Under the pieces are notes generated by a model that saw only the letters and a list, made by a program, of their open reading frames with translations, did not search any database and was not told the origin of the DNA. Below are positions 26,673 through 38,591 of a stretch of 51,403 nucleotides of DNA, piece after piece. Position numbers and translations under genes: made by a program. How positions within the stretch are numbered: position 1 is the stretch's first letter; every line of letters begins with the position of its first letter. The stretch lies in NCBI RefSeq assembly GCF_000299935.1, contig NZ_AMRL01000025.1:1-51403 (forward strand), written 5' to 3'. Source of the DNA: Oceanibaculum indicum P24 (GTDB lineage: Bacteria > Pseudomonadota > Alphaproteobacteria > Oceanibaculales > Oceanibaculaceae).

Positions 26673-26963
26673 ATGGCTTATGTCCTGACGCCGAGGGCGC
26701 GGCGGGATCTGGCGGATATCTGGCGGTTCACGAACGGACGATGGGGCGAGGCACAGGCCGACGCCTATGTCCGGCAGATTGCCGAGTGTTGCCAGCGCCT
26801 CTCAGAAGGGGCGCTGATCGGCAGCGACGTCTCTGCGATCCGGCCCGGCTACTGGAAACTTCGGGTCGGTTCGCATGTGCTGTTCTACACAAAACCTGCG
26901 GAACAGCGTTTAGAACTCGTCCGCATCTTGCATCAGCGGATGGACATCACCGCCCATCTTTAG
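26673..26963 (+). CDS. parE: ParE-type toxin
   Basis: A 96-aa RelE/ParE superfamily toxin. The start MAYVLTPRARRDLADIWRFT and the end YWKLRVGSHVLFYTKPAEQRLELVRILHQRMD are typical of ParE, which poisons DNA gyrase in characterised members. It seems full length and intact. It shares an operon with the antitoxin and converges on the lipoprotein gene with a gap of only 12 bases. The target is inferred from the family. Confidence 0.92.
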   Translation: MAYVLTPRARRDLADIWRFTNGRWGEAQADAYVRQIAECCQRLSEGALIGSDVSAIRPGYWKLRVGSHVLFYTKPAEQRLELVRILHQRMDITAHL

Positions 26964-26975
26964 CGCACCCCGGCT

Positions 26976-27581
26976 CTAACGCAGGAATCGGCCGAGATGG
27001 GTCTGGACGTTGCGGGTCAGCGTGGCGTCTAGATCGCGCAGGGTGGTCTCGGTCAGCTCGTACCAGGCGCGTTCGCGGTCGTTCAGCGTGATGTCCTCCG
27101 GCACGGTGCGGCTGCGCTGGACGCGCGCCTCCGCCATGCCGATCCGCGATCCGCGGTTGTCGAGGATTTCCAGCACCGCTTCAGCGGTCGCCGTGTAGCG
27201 CTCCGCCTGCTCGTTGGTGAAGGTGCCGCGCAGGCCGGTGGTGGTGCGCAGCTTCTCCTCGACGATGCTGGCTTCCTTCACGCGCAGCACCGCCCGGTTG
27301 AACTGAGTGCCGGAGGCCGTCAGCCGGTCGCTCGCCCAGCGTTCCATCGTGCGACCGGGATTGACCGGCACCAGATGCTCCACATGCGGGCGCGACAGCG
27401 GCTCGCGATATTCGTTCACCACCTCGATGGAGCCGACATCCAGCCCGATCTTCTGCCCGCCCTGGAAGGTGATGTCGGCATAGCGCGGCGCCGGGTCGGG
27501 CGTGGCGCAGGCGGCCAGCACCAGGGCCAGGAAGCCCATGGAGGAGAAGGCAAGGGAGCGTGACAGGGTGGGGCGGAACAT
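26976..27581 (-). CDS. Predicted outer-membrane lipoprotein, unknown function
   Basis: A 201-aa lipoprotein. The signal sequence has a basic start (MFRPTLSRS), a hydrophobic core and the lipobox LAAC near residue 25. The mature part is rich in charged residues, with no family I recognise; it has a repeated pattern of Arg and Thr (RLTASGTQFNRAVLRVKEASIV, VQRSRTVPEDITLNDRER). The ATG at 27581 is chosen because GAGGA lies six to seven bases upstream; an upstream start at 27620 would place extra residues before the signal. Asp at +2 is absent (ATP follows Cys), which suggests the outer membrane if Lol rules apply. Confidence 0.75.
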   Translation of the reverse strand: MFRPTLSRSLAFSSMGFLALVLAACATPDPAPRYADITFQGGQKIGLDVGSIEVVNEYREPLSRPHVEHLVPVNPGRTMERWASDRLTASGTQFNRAVLRVKEASIVEEKLRTTTGLRGTFTNEQAERYTATAEAVLEILDNRGSRIGMAEARVQRSRTVPEDITLNDRERAWYELTETTLRDLDATLTRNVQTHLGRFLR

Positions 27582-27709
27582 GGCGGATTCCTCAGAGATT
27601 CGCGGGCATCTGCGCGGCATCGGGCGTGGTTGCGGGGAACCTCTCCGGCGCGCGTTGGGCCAACAATGGGGTGGCGGCCCTGTTCTGGCAAGATGCGCCG
27701 TGAGGCACG

Positions 27710-28720
27710 CTAGTGCCGGGTCGCGTCTGCCAGAGCATCCAGATCGGAATCGTCGTACCGGTACGCGCGATTGCAGAACTGACAGGTAACGACCACGGCG
27801 CCGTCCGGTTCCTTCATATCGTCCAGCTCGGCACGCGGCTGGGCGCTGAGCACGGCATCGACCCGCTCGCGCGAACAGCGGCAGCGGTCAGTCACGGCAT
27901 GCGGCTCGAATACCCGCACGCCATCCTCGTGGAACAGCCGGAACAGCAACTCATGCGGCGACAGCTCCGGGGCCAGCAACTCCTCGTTCCGGGCGGAACT
28001 GGTCAGGATGACGATGCGGCGCCAGCCATCCTCCGCCTCATCCTCGGTCAGCGACTGCCAGATGCGGTCGGCCTCACTGGCGCTGCCGCCCTCGGCCGGC
28101 ATGCGCTGTACCATCAGCCCGGCCGCGCGCCATACGCTGCCGCCACCGGGCAGGGCGACGCGCTCGCAGGCGGTTTTCAGGCAGGTCTCGATCTGCTCGG
28201 AATCGCGGAAATAGGTATGGGCGCAATCGGCTAGCGTGGCGCCCGTCAGTTCGACGATGCCCTGATAGCGGTCGGTATGCGCGCCCTGATCGACCGTGAA
28301 GGCGAGGTAGCCCGCCCCCAGCAAACCCGGTACCGATCGTTCGATGCCGGCGCCGCTTTGTGCGCGTGCCGCTGCCGCCGAGGCGAATCGCTCGGCGTCG
28401 AACTGCGCATAGCCACGAAGATGCCCATCCGAGGTGACGTCGGCCACCAGCAGGCTGATCGGCCCGTCGCTCTGGATCTGCAGGGTGAAGACGCCGTCAT
28501 ATTTCAGCGCGCCGGCCAGCAGCACCGCCAGCGCCAGCGCCTCGCCCAGCATGCGGGCGACCGGCTCGGGGTAGTCGTGCCGCTGCAGCACGGCATCGAC
28601 TTCACCGCCCAGCCGCGCCATGCGACCGCGCAGGCCCAGCGATTCGATCTGGAACGGCAGCAGCATGTCGTCGGTGACGCCGCGCAGGCCGCCGCCGGCA
28701 TATGCCGTCACGTCAGGCAC
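27710..28720 (-). CDS. hslO: Redox-regulated chaperone Hsp33
   Basis: A 336-aa cytosolic chaperone that is switched on by oxidation. The N-terminal fold has [19 protein letters not shown] and [23 protein letters not shown]. The zinc-binding switch carries the four conserved cysteines as CRC near residue 265 and CQFC near 310. The start is a GTG that overlaps the end of argF by 13 bases, so translation is probably coupled. It is the last gene of the argD-argF-hslO unit, an arrangement common in alphaproteobacteria. Confidence 0.94.
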   Translation of the reverse strand: MPDVTAYAGGGLRGVTDDMLLPFQIESLGLRGRMARLGGEVDAVLQRHDYPEPVARMLGEALALAVLLAGALKYDGVFTLQIQSDGPISLLVADVTSDGHLRGYAQFDAERFASAAAARAQSGAGIERSVPGLLGAGYLAFTVDQGAHTDRYQGIVELTGATLADCAHTYFRDSEQIETCLKTACERVALPGGGSVWRAAGLMVQRMPAEGGSASEADRIWQSLTEDEAEDGWRRIVILTSSARNEELLAPELSPHELLFRLFHEDGVRVFEPHAVTDRCRCSRERVDAVLSAQPRAELDDMKEPDGAVVVTCQFCNRAYRYDDSDLDALADATRH

Positions 28721-29634
28721 CAGCGCAGGATGCCCTTCTGGCCGTGCAACCGGTTTTCCGCCTCATCCCAGACCACGGATTGCGGCCCGTCGATGACCTC
28801 CGCCGAGACCTCCTCGCCGCGATGGGCGGGCAGGCAGTGCATGAAGATGGCCTCCGGCTTGGCGTGGCGCATCAACTCCGCATTCACCTGGTAGGGCTTC
28901 AGCATATTGTGCCGGCTGCCCGCATCCGCGTCGCCCATCGACACCCAGGTATCGGTGACCACGCAATCCGCCCCCGCGACCGCCTTCTCGGCATCGTGGG
29001 TAACGGTGATTCGTGCACCCTGCGCGCGGGCCCACTCGATCAGGCCGGCGTCTGGGGTCAGCATTTCCGGGCAGGCGATGCGCAGCTCGAAATCGAATCG
29101 TGCGGCGGCATGAATCCAGGAGGCGGCGACATTGTTGCCGTCGCCGCTCCAGGCCACGACCTTGCCCTTGATCGGCCCGCGATGCTCCTCGAAGGTCATC
29201 ACATCGGCCATGATCTGGCAGGGGTGGCTGCGGTCGGTCAGCCCGTTGATGACCGGCACGCTGGCATTATCCGCCAGCTCCTGCAGGATCGCCGGGCTGA
29301 AAGTGCGGATCATGATCGCATCGACATAGCGCGACAGCACGCGCGCCGTATCGGCCATGGTCTCGCCACGCGAGGACTGGATGTCTGCGGTGTTCAGCAG
29401 GACGACATCGCCGCCCAGCTGCTTCATGCCGACCTCGAAGGACACGCGGGTCCGGGTCGATGGCTTCTCGAAGATCATCGCCAGCGTCTTGCCGGCCAGC
29501 GGCTTGTCGGCTTCCTCGCCGGCCTTCAGCGCTTCTTTCATGGCACGGCCGCTGTCCAGGATCTGCCGCAGGGTGCCAGTGTCGATCAGGTCTAGGTCGA
29601 GAAAGTGCTTTGGTTGGGTCAACAGCTTGTTCAT
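28708..29634 (-). CDS. argF: Ornithine carbamoyltransferase
   Basis: Makes citrulline from ornithine and carbamoyl phosphate in arginine synthesis. The 308-aa protein has the carbamoyl-phosphate site STRTRVSFE near residue 60, the ornithine-side HPCQIMADV, and the catalytic HCLPAHRG near 270. It follows argD by ten bases and overlaps hslO at its end. The second half is normal for an anabolic enzyme; nothing suggests the catabolic arginine deiminase pathway nearby. Confidence 0.96.
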   Translation of the reverse strand: MNKLLTQPKHFLDLDLIDTGTLRQILDSGRAMKEALKAGEEADKPLAGKTLAMIFEKPSTRTRVSFEVGMKQLGGDVVLLNTADIQSSRGETMADTARVLSRYVDAIMIRTFSPAILQELADNASVPVINGLTDRSHPCQIMADVMTFEEHRGPIKGKVVAWSGDGNNVAASWIHAAARFDFELRIACPEMLTPDAGLIEWARAQGARITVTHDAEKAVAGADCVVTDTWVSMGDADAGSRHNMLKPYQVNAELMRHAKPEAIFMHCLPAHRGEEVSAEVIDGPQSVVWDEAENRLHGQKGILRWCLT

Positions 29635-29644
29635 CGTCCGGTCC

Positions 29645-30817
29645 TCAGCCCGCCAGCTTGCGGGCGGCCTTTTCCATCATCTCCATCGCCTCGCCGACCT
29701 CGGTATCGCCGATGGTCAGCGGCGGCAGCAGGCGCAGCACATTGTCGGCGGCGCCGACGGTCAGCATGCCTTGCTCGCGGAAGGCGGTCTGTACGTCGCC
29801 GTTCGGCATCACGCATTTCAGCCCAAGCATCAGGCCGGCGCCGCGCACCTCCGCGAAGACGGTGGGGTGGCTGGCGACCAGCCCTTCCAGGCGGGTCCAG
29901 AAATCGCGGCCGACGCGCTCCACCTGGGCCAGGAAGGCCGGGTCGTTCACCACATCCATGACCGCATTGCCGACCGCCATCGCCAGCGGATTGCCGCCGA
30001 AGGTGGAGCCGTGCGTGCCATAGGTCATGCCCTTGGCCGCCTTCTCGTTGGCAAGGCAGGCGCCCATCGGGAAGCCGCCGCCGATGCCCTTGGCGACACC
30101 CATGATGTCTGGGGCGACACCGGCCCATTCATGGGCGAACAGCTTGCCGGTCCGGCCGACGCCGCACTGTACCTCGTCGAAGATCAGCAGCAGGCCGTAT
30201 TCGTCGGCCACGGCGCGCAGCTGGCGCAGATAATCCAGCGCCGCCGGGCGGATGCCGCCTTCGCCCTGCACCGGCTCCACGATGATGGCGCCGGTCTCCG
30301 GGGTGATGGCGTTGCGCAGCTCGTTCATGTTGCCGAACGGCACATGGTCGAAACCGCCAGCGACCGGGCCGAAGCCGTCCAGATACTTCTTGTTCCCGGC
30401 GGCGGCCAGCGTCGTCAGGGTGCGGCCGTGGAAGGCTCCCTCGACGGCGATGATGCGCACGCGCTCCGGCTGGCCATTGGCGGAATGGTATTTGCGCGCG
30501 ACCTTGATCGCGCACTCCATCGCCTCGGCGCCGGAATTGCCGAAGAACACGGTGTCGGCGAAGGTCGAATCCACCAGCCGCTGGGCGAGCTTCTCCTGCT
30601 CCGGCACGCGGTACAGGTTGGAGACATGCCACAGCTTCTCGGCCTGCGCCTGCAGCGCCTTCACCAGATGCGGGTGACAGTGGCCCAGCGAGTTGACGGC
30701 AATGCCGGCGGCAAAGTCGAGATATCGTCGGCCATCCGTCGCGTACAGATACGCCCCCTTGCCATGCGTAAAGCTGAGGTCAAGCCGGTTGTATGTGGGC
30801 ATGACGGCAGGAAGCAT
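29645..30817 (-). CDS. argD: Acetylornithine aminotransferase
   Basis: A class III pyridoxal-phosphate aminotransferase that makes N-acetylornithine; it may also serve in lysine synthesis. The PLP-binding Lys243 sits in [10 protein letters not shown], and [18 protein letters not shown] and [14 protein letters not shown] are conserved. The ATG at 30817 is preferred: AAGGGA lies seven bases upstream, whereas the in-frame ATG at 30835 has no ribosome site. It heads the argD-argF-hslO unit behind a good sigma-70 promoter. Confidence 0.94.
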   Translation of the reverse strand: MLPAVMPTYNRLDLSFTHGKGAYLYATDGRRYLDFAAGIAVNSLGHCHPHLVKALQAQAEKLWHVSNLYRVPEQEKLAQRLVDSTFADTVFFGNSGAEAMECAIKVARKYHSANGQPERVRIIAVEGAFHGRTLTTLAAAGNKKYLDGFGPVAGGFDHVPFGNMNELRNAITPETGAIIVEPVQGEGGIRPAALDYLRQLRAVADEYGLLLIFDEVQCGVGRTGKLFAHEWAGVAPDIMGVAKGIGGGFPMGACLANEKAAKGMTYGTHGSTFGGNPLAMAVGNAVMDVVNDPAFLAQVERVGRDFWTRLEGLVASHPTVFAEVRGAGLMLGLKCVMPNGDVQTAFREQGMLTVGAADNVLRLLPPLTIGDTEVGEAMEMMEKAARKLAG

Positions 30818-30879
30818 CGATTTATCCCTTCCCATCGGTAAAAGGGTTGCAGCGCGACGGAATTTCGCGAAAGGGCGCG

Positions 30880-30908
30880 AGTATCCGCGCCCGCCCCGCC
30901 CATGTCAA
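30880..30908 (-). promoter_or_regulatory. Sigma-70 promoter of argD-argF-hslO
   Basis: Read on the minus strand, a perfect -35 TTGACA (30903-30908) is followed after exactly 17 bases by GATACT (30880-30885). This would start transcription near 30873, about 55 bases ahead of the argD start. No operator dyad for an arginine repressor is evident. Confidence 0.75.
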
Positions 30909-30938
30909 TTACAGTTGCGTTGCTTTATTAGGTAGCGC

Positions 30939-31775
30939 TCAAGCTTTCAGCTTGTAGCCGCTTTTCAGCATCGCGTAGCTGATCGCCAGCAGCACGAGGT
31001 TGCAGCCCGTCATGACCGCAATGCCGACCAGCGGCGGGGCGTCGGCATGGTCGATGAAGCCATAGCGGAAGCCGTCGATCATGAAGAAGAACGGGTTCAC
31101 ATGGGCCAGCTCGTACCAGATGCCGGGCAGCCGCTCGGTCGAATAGAAGGTGCCGGACAGGAAGGTCAGCGGCACGATCACGAAGTTGGTGACGGCGGCG
31201 ATATGGTCGAACTTGTCCGCCCAGATGCCGCCGATGATGCCCAGCAGCGACAGCAGCAGGGCGGCGGACAGCGCATGGAACAGCACATAGGCCGGATGCG
31301 CGACACTCACCGGTACGAACAGCCACATCGCCAGCAGGGTCGAGCAGCCCACGGCCAGCCCGCGCGTCACACCGCCCAGCGCATAGCCGGCGGTCAGTTC
31401 TGCCGGCCCCAGCGGCGGCATTAGCGTATCGACGATGTTGCCCTGCACCTTGGCGACGACGAGGGAGGAGCTGGTGTTGGCAAAGGCATTCTGGGCAATC
31501 GCCATCATGATCAGGCCCGGCGCCAGGAATTCGGAGTAGGGGACGCCGCCGATGACCATGTCGCCCCGGCCCAGCGCCAGGGTGAAGACCAGCAGGAACA
31601 GTAGCGAGGTCACCATCGGCGCCGCCACCGTTTGCACGAACACCTTCAGGAAGCGCCGCACCTCCTTCTGGTACAGCGTCCACAGGCCGAGCCAGTTGAC
31701 GCGGCCGATGGCCCTCGGGGCAACTCCCTTGGGTGCGCTGCTGGGGGTGATTTGGTGCGGAGCAGGATGCGGCAT
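30939..31775 (-). CDS. ABC-2 type transporter permease (no ATPase partner nearby)
   Basis: A 278-aa membrane protein with six predicted helices. It has the NodJ/YadH look: NWLGLWTLYQKEVRRFLKVF, APGLIMMAIAQNAFANTSSS, and PLTFLSGTFYSTERLPGIWYELAHVNPFFFMIDGFRYGF. Such permeases move polysaccharide, lipid or drug substrates with a separate ATPase. No ATP-binding gene is next to it; both neighbours are unrelated. The longer open frame from 31952 is rejected, since the ATG at 31775 begins a normal cytosolic N-terminus. It is divergent from recX. Confidence 0.85.
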   Translation of the reverse strand: MPHPAPHQITPSSAPKGVAPRAIGRVNWLGLWTLYQKEVRRFLKVFVQTVAAPMVTSLLFLLVFTLALGRGDMVIGGVPYSEFLAPGLIMMAIAQNAFANTSSSLVVAKVQGNIVDTLMPPLGPAELTAGYALGGVTRGLAVGCSTLLAMWLFVPVSVAHPAYVLFHALSAALLLSLLGIIGGIWADKFDHIAAVTNFVIVPLTFLSGTFYSTERLPGIWYELAHVNPFFFMIDGFRYGFIDHADAPPLVGIAVMTGCNLVLLAISYAMLKSGYKLKA

Positions 31776-31899
31776 GCTGGCTCTCGGTTGCGGGTCCGAC
31801 AGAGACGGAGGCGCAGAAATAGTCCTTCCGGCCGTGCGGGACAACCCGTCCTGCCGTCGCCATCTGGCCGGAGCAGAAGGAAGATGGCAGCATGGCGGC

Positions 31900-32493
31900 A
31901 TGACCGACAGCGCCCCCAAGCCGAACAGGCCGGCCCGGAAAATTCCCCGCAAGCCCAGCCCTGCCTCGCTGGAGCGTGCCGCCCTGCATTATCTGGAGCG
32001 CTTCGCGAGCTCGGCGGAAAATCTGCGCCGGGTGCTGCTGCGCAAGGTGGAGCGGGCGGCCCGTCATCATGAGGATATCGACCGCGAGGCGGCGGCGGGC
32101 TGGATCGACGATCTGATCGCCCGCTATCGCCGCGCCGGCCTGCTGGATGACAAGGCCTATGCCGAGGCGCGCACCACCAGCCTGCACCGGCGAGGCGCAT
32201 CGGCGCGCAAGATCAGGCTGAGCCTGGCCCAGAAGGGGGTGGCGGCGGACACCGTTGATGCAGCGCTGGAGGAGCTGGACGAACGGGTGGAAGGCGATGC
32301 GGAGATGCAGGCCGCCATCGCCCTCGTGCGGAGACGGCGGCTTGGTGTCTATCGTGCAGCCAGCGTGCGTGCAGACTACCGTGACCGCGACCTTGCCGCC
32401 CTGGCCCGGGCAGGATTTTCCTACGACATCGCGCGCCGGGTCATCGAGGCGGAGGATGAGGGCGCCCTCATGGCCCTGGCAGAGGCGGAATGA
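31900..32493 (+). CDS. recX: RecX-family regulatory protein
   Basis: A 197-aa RecX. The three helical repeats are seen in ALHYLERFASSAENLRRVLLRKVER, YRRAGLLDDKAYAEARTTSLHRRGASARKIRLSL and LARAGFSYDIARRVIEAE. RecX binds RecA filaments and limits recombination. The N-terminus is a basic Pro/Lys tail. The ATG at 31900 follows AAGGAAG; the far upstream in-frame start at 31552 runs through the opposite-strand permease gene and is not credible. recA is not in the window. Confidence 0.9.
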   Translation: MTDSAPKPNRPARKIPRKPSPASLERAALHYLERFASSAENLRRVLLRKVERAARHHEDIDREAAAGWIDDLIARYRRAGLLDDKAYAEARTTSLHRRGASARKIRLSLAQKGVAADTVDAALEELDERVEGDAEMQAAIALVRRRRLGVYRAASVRADYRDRDLAALARAGFSYDIARRVIEAEDEGALMALAEAE

Positions 32494-32723
32494 GCACCCC
32501 CGTCTGCGCGAGGCTGTGGTTTTTGCGGTAAATGCAGGAATCCTCTGGCCATCCGGTCTGGTTTGCGCGAACAATATTAGGAAGCCGCGTGCAGGCGCCT
32601 GACTATGGCGAATATAGCCTTTTCAGGTGGCTTGCTTCTTGCTTGGTGGTCATGCGGCCGGTGCGGCCCGATCCGAGGGTCAGCCGGCTGACGGTTGTTG
32701 GATGCCCATGAGGCTGTGTTTTG

Positions 32724-34316
32724 ATGGTCGGATGCTTTAGGCGCGTGAAGATGATGGCGGTCGTTTCGACCGTGCTTCTGCTGACCAATTCCTGCGCCGG
32801 GCCGGCGCATATGGCGGAGCCGCCGCGCGATTTCCTGGCCCGCGACGCCGCGCGCGTCTTTACCGCCGGCTACGACAATATCGGCGAATATTATCTGGAG
32901 CCGGTCGATCTCGGCAGCCTGGCCGTGCATGGCATGCAGGGCCTGACCCAGCTCGACCCCAGCTTTGCCGTCACACCGCTGAACGACCGGTTGCAGCTGA
33001 CTGTCGGGCGGGCGGTGATCGGCGAATTCCCGGTGCCGCCGGAAAATGATTCTGTGCGCTGGGGGATGCTGACCGCCGCCGTTATCCTGGCCGGCCGCTC
33101 ATCCTCTCCGGAACTGGCTAAGGTGGAACCGGAGCGGCTCTACCGCACGGTGTTCGAGGCCAGCCTGAAGGACCTCGACCGGTTCTCGCGCTATGCCGAC
33201 TACACGACCGCGCTCGATAACCGGGCCCAGCGCGAAGGCTTCGGCGGTATCGGTATCTCGCTGCTGCCGGACGACAGCCAGATCACCATCGCCAATGTGA
33301 TGAAGGACACCCCGGCCGACCAGGCAGGGCTGCGGGCCGGCGACCGGATCACCAGGATCGATGGCCTGCCGACCGAGGGCATGAGTGTGCATGACGTGGT
33401 CCGGCACCTGCGCGGCGGCATTCACAGCCCGGTCGATCTGGGGCTGGCGCGGCCGCGCGGCCATGGCGCCGATGCCACGGTCGATACGCTGCATGTCACG
33501 CTGCGCCGTGCCCGTATCGTGCCGACCACGGTCAGCCTAGAGCGGGTCGATGATATTGCGATCATCAAGCTGCACGGTTTCAACCAGGATACCGCGTCGA
33601 GCCTGAGCCGCGAGATGGCGGAGGCCTGGCGTTCCGCCGGGGCAAATCTGTCCGGCGTGATCCTCGACCTGCGCGGCAATCCGGGCGGTCTGCTCGATCA
33701 GGCGGTGTCAGTGGCCGACCTGTTTATCTCCAATGGCCAGATCGTCTCGACCCGCGGCCGGCATCCGCACAGCCTGCAGCGCTATGACGCGCGCAGCGAC
33801 GACATTGCGCAGGGGCTGCCGCTGGTGGTGCTGATCAACGGGGCCTCCGCCTCCGCCTCGGAAGTGGTGGCCGCCGCCCTGCAGGATAGTGGGCGGGCGG
33901 TGCTCATCGGCTCGCGCTCCTTCGGCAAGGGCTCGGTGCAGACCGTTGTCCGCCTGCCTAATGATGGCGAGATGATGCTGACCTGGGCCAAACTCTTCGC
34001 GCCGTCCGGCTATGCCTTGTCTGATTATGGCGTGCTGCCGTCGGTCTGCACCGCCAGCTATACCGACGATCCGGCGCAGGTGATCAGCGACCTCCGACGC
34101 GGTGCGGTGCGCCCGGCCAATCTGCTGGTTGCGCGCCGGGTGGTCTCGGAACTGGATTCCCGGCGCCAGCAGGAATTGCGCGAGGCCTGCCCCTCGAAGC
34201 CGGCGCATAACGAGAAGATCGACATGGATGTCGCCCGGCTGCTGCTGCGCGATGGCGAACTGCTGGGCCGCATGCGCGACATGTCGGTCATGGCGGTGGC
34301 GCTGAAGGCGGATTGA
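32724..34316 (+). CDS. S41-family C-terminal processing peptidase
   Basis: A 530-aa periplasmic serine protease of the CtpA/Prc type. The N-terminus has a signal (RRVKMMAVVSTVLLL) ending at Cys in TNSC, which may be a lipidation site, though Asn at -2 is unusual. A PDZ domain is near 165-255 (GFGGIGISLLPDD, DQAGLRAGDRITRIDG). The catalytic Ser377 lies in GASASASE and Lys402 in SFGKGSVQ. The 150-residue N-terminal extension before the PDZ domain is longer than in short CtpA proteins. The start could also be ATG 32751; the ribosome site is weak for both. The substrate is unknown. Confidence 0.85.
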   Translation: MVGCFRRVKMMAVVSTVLLLTNSCAGPAHMAEPPRDFLARDAARVFTAGYDNIGEYYLEPVDLGSLAVHGMQGLTQLDPSFAVTPLNDRLQLTVGRAVIGEFPVPPENDSVRWGMLTAAVILAGRSSSPELAKVEPERLYRTVFEASLKDLDRFSRYADYTTALDNRAQREGFGGIGISLLPDDSQITIANVMKDTPADQAGLRAGDRITRIDGLPTEGMSVHDVVRHLRGGIHSPVDLGLARPRGHGADATVDTLHVTLRRARIVPTTVSLERVDDIAIIKLHGFNQDTASSLSREMAEAWRSAGANLSGVILDLRGNPGGLLDQAVSVADLFISNGQIVSTRGRHPHSLQRYDARSDDIAQGLPLVVLINGASASASEVVAAALQDSGRAVLIGSRSFGKGSVQTVVRLPNDGEMMLTWAKLFAPSGYALSDYGVLPSVCTASYTDDPAQVISDLRRGAVRPANLLVARRVVSELDSRRQQELREACPSKPAHNEKIDMDVARLLLRDGELLGRMRDMSVMAVALKAD

Positions 34317-34341
34317 GCCGCGCTATCACGCTGTATAAGGC

Positions 34342-34369
34342 TTGACAGGAAGTTTCCGGCCTGTATGTT
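34342..34369 (+). promoter_or_regulatory. Sigma-70 promoter of rpmG
   Basis: A perfect TTGACA (34342-34347) is followed after 16 bases by TATGTT (34364-34369). It places a start near 34377, about 35 bases ahead of the rpmG ATG. The match is strong, as expected for a ribosomal protein gene. Confidence 0.75.
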
Positions 34370-34411
34370 CTCGGCCTCTCACGCAACCCAAGCGAAATGG
34401 GATCTGCCGTC

Positions 34412-34579
34412 ATGGCGAAGTCGAACACTCTGCTCATCAAGCTCGTCAGCAGCGCCGACACGGGCTTCTTCTACGTTGCGAAGAAGAATCCGCGCACCAT
34501 GACGGGTAAGCTGGAACTGAAGAAGTACGATCCGAAGGTGCGCAAGCACGTCGTGTTCCGCGAATCGAAGATCAAGTAA
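34412..34579 (+). CDS. rpmG: 50S ribosomal protein L33
   Basis: A 55-aa L33 ([20 protein letters not shown], then [26 protein letters not shown]). It lacks the four zinc-binding cysteines, so it is the C-minus, zinc-independent form usual in alphaproteobacteria. The ATG at 34412 is chosen over an in-frame start at 34397, because L33 begins MAK. It is a single-gene unit with its own promoter and terminator. Confidence 0.97.
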   Translation: MAKSNTLLIKLVSSADTGFFYVAKKNPRTMTGKLELKKYDPKVRKHVVFRESKIK

Positions 34580-34603
34580 GCGCGTCCATCCGCGCTTTCG
34601 ATG

Positions 34604-34630
34604 AAAGGCCGCCTTCCGGGCGGCCTTTTT
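34604..34630. terminator. Bidirectional terminator between rpmG and ubiX
   Basis: A 7-bp stem (GGCCGCC at 34607-34613, GGCGGCC at 34619-34625) with a 5-nt loop is flanked by AAA and TTTTT. It serves the rpmG transcript and, in the other direction, the convergent ubiX. Confidence 0.9.
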
Positions 34631-34655
34631 CGTTTTCTGGGTCGTTTCTGGGTAC

Positions 34656-35285
34656 TTACACGCCCTTGCGGTGGCGCCGCGGCTTCTCATCGGACGGCAC
34701 CTCGCCCCAGCGGCGGACAGCGCCGACCTCCAGACCGAACAGGTCGAGCACGCGGCCGACGCTGTGATCGACCATGGCCCCGATGTTCTCCGGCCTGGCA
34801 TAGAAGGCCGGGACCGGCGGCGCGATGATCCCGCCCATCTCGGTCACGGTCAGCATGTTGCGCAGGTGCACGGCGGTCAGCGGCGTTTCGCGCACCATCA
34901 GCACCAGCCGGCGGCGTTCCTTCAGCACCACATCGGCGGCGCGGGTCAAAAGGCCCGAGGTGACGCCGCTGGCGATCTCCGCCAGCGTCTTTACCGAGCA
35001 GGGGGCGACCACCATGCCCAGCGTGCGGAAGGAGCCGCTGGAAATCGCCGCGCCGATATCCTCCTGCGGGTGCCAGTAATTGGCCAGCGCCTGGACGTCG
35101 CGCAGCTTCCAGTCGGTCTCGTGCGCCAGTGTGATCTCCGCTGACCGGGACATCACCAGATGCGTCTCGACCGGATGGTCGCGCAGCAGATGCAGCAGCC
35201 GGATGCCGTAGAGGACACCGGATGCGCCCGAAATACCGACGATGAGGCGCTGCTTTTCGAGAGGCTTTTCCAAGGAGCTTTCCAT
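34656..35285 (-). CDS. ubiX: Flavin prenyltransferase UbiX
   Basis: UbiX makes the prenylated FMN cofactor for the UbiD decarboxylase in ubiquinone synthesis. The flavin-binding start LIVGISGASGVLYGIRLL, the VVAPCSVKTLAEIASG segment and the RETPLTAVHLRNML motif are conserved. The ATG at 35285 lies five bases after AGGTGA; ATG 35291 and GTG 35294 overlap that site and are less likely. The C-terminus ends in a basic RRHRKGV tail. ubiD is not in the window. Confidence 0.95.
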   Translation of the reverse strand: MESSLEKPLEKQRLIVGISGASGVLYGIRLLHLLRDHPVETHLVMSRSAEITLAHETDWKLRDVQALANYWHPQEDIGAAISSGSFRTLGMVVAPCSVKTLAEIASGVTSGLLTRAADVVLKERRRLVLMVRETPLTAVHLRNMLTVTEMGGIIAPPVPAFYARPENIGAMVDHSVGRVLDLFGLEVGAVRRWGEVPSDEKPRRHRKGV

Positions 35286-35422
35286 GGTCATCACCTAGCG
35301 CGGAACCGTGCCCGGGTCCAGCCTGCCGAATAGGGCGGAAAGCCCGATTGTGACGCTTGCACAGGAGGCGTACCATACCCACGTCGAGTTTGTAGAGTTC
35401 CTGCGAACCAAGGAGGTTGGAT

Positions 35423-35593
35423 ATGGCAACAGCCGATAGCCGGATCGACGCCCTGAAGGTCAAGCATCAGCAGATCGACAACACGCTCCAATCCGAAGCC
35501 AGCCGACCGTTTCCCGACGACAATGCCATCGCCTCGCTGAAGAAAGAAAAGCTGAGGCTCAAGGACGAAATCACCCGACTGACGCGCCATTAG
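35423..35593 (+). CDS. YdcH-family (DUF465) small protein
   Basis: A 56-aa gene. It has a perfect AAGGAGG site (35410-35416) six bases before the ATG. The product is highly charged and helical: SRIDALKVKHQQIDNTLQSE, a FPDDNAI turn, then LKKEKLRLKDEITRLTRH. This fits the YdcH / DUF465 family of small helical hairpins, whose function is not known. It is divergent from ubiX and followed by a pair of hairpins. Confidence 0.85.
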   Translation: MATADSRIDALKVKHQQIDNTLQSEASRPFPDDNAIASLKKEKLRLKDEITRLTRH

Positions 35594-35603
35594 CGCAGAG
35601 CCT

Positions 35604-35635
35604 GGCCCCTGAAGGGGCCGAACGCTCCTTCAGGG
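35604..35635 (+). promoter_or_regulatory. Two mutually exclusive hairpins after the YdcH gene
   Basis: GGCCCC-TGAA-GGGGCC (35604-35619) is a perfect 6-bp hairpin with a tetraloop. The same bases can instead form a 9-bp stem CCCTGAAGG (35607-35615) with CCTTCAGGG (35627-35635). Neither is followed by a T tract. They may stabilise the small-gene mRNA, or act as a switch ahead of acnA 210 bases downstream. Confidence 0.45.
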
Positions 35636-35847
35636 ATGCCGACCCGATATCGGAATACGCGATTTCGCGCATAACGGACTTGCGGGAATGCCGCCAAAAC
35701 AGTACCGGTAGCGCGTAATCCCGTCGCGTTCGGCTGGACTCTGCCGGACAGTCCGTTAATGTCTCGCCCGACGCTACGCAAAGGATCGCGGAAGCGGTAT
35801 TCTATGCCGTCATCCGCCCCGATCCGCAGCCATGGAGAATCGCGACC

Positions 35848-38526
<2,679 letters not shown>

Positions 38527-38557
38527 TCGCTGTCTTTGCTTCATAAAAAATGCAGGA

Positions 38558-38591
38558 GGGCGCCGGCTTGCCGGCGCCCTTCGCTTTTTTG
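38558..38591 (+). terminator. Intrinsic terminator of acnA
   Basis: A perfect 10-bp stem (GGGCGCCGGC at 38558-38567, GCCGGCGCCC at 38570-38579) with a minimal loop is followed a few bases later by six T. An A tract lies on the left side. It starts 32 bases after the acnA stop. Confidence 0.9.

Noticed and set aside
30928..32574. Minus-strand frame of 548 codons spanning the permease and recX
   Set aside because: It is in a different frame from the ABC-2 permease and lies antisense to recX; both real genes have clear family motifs.
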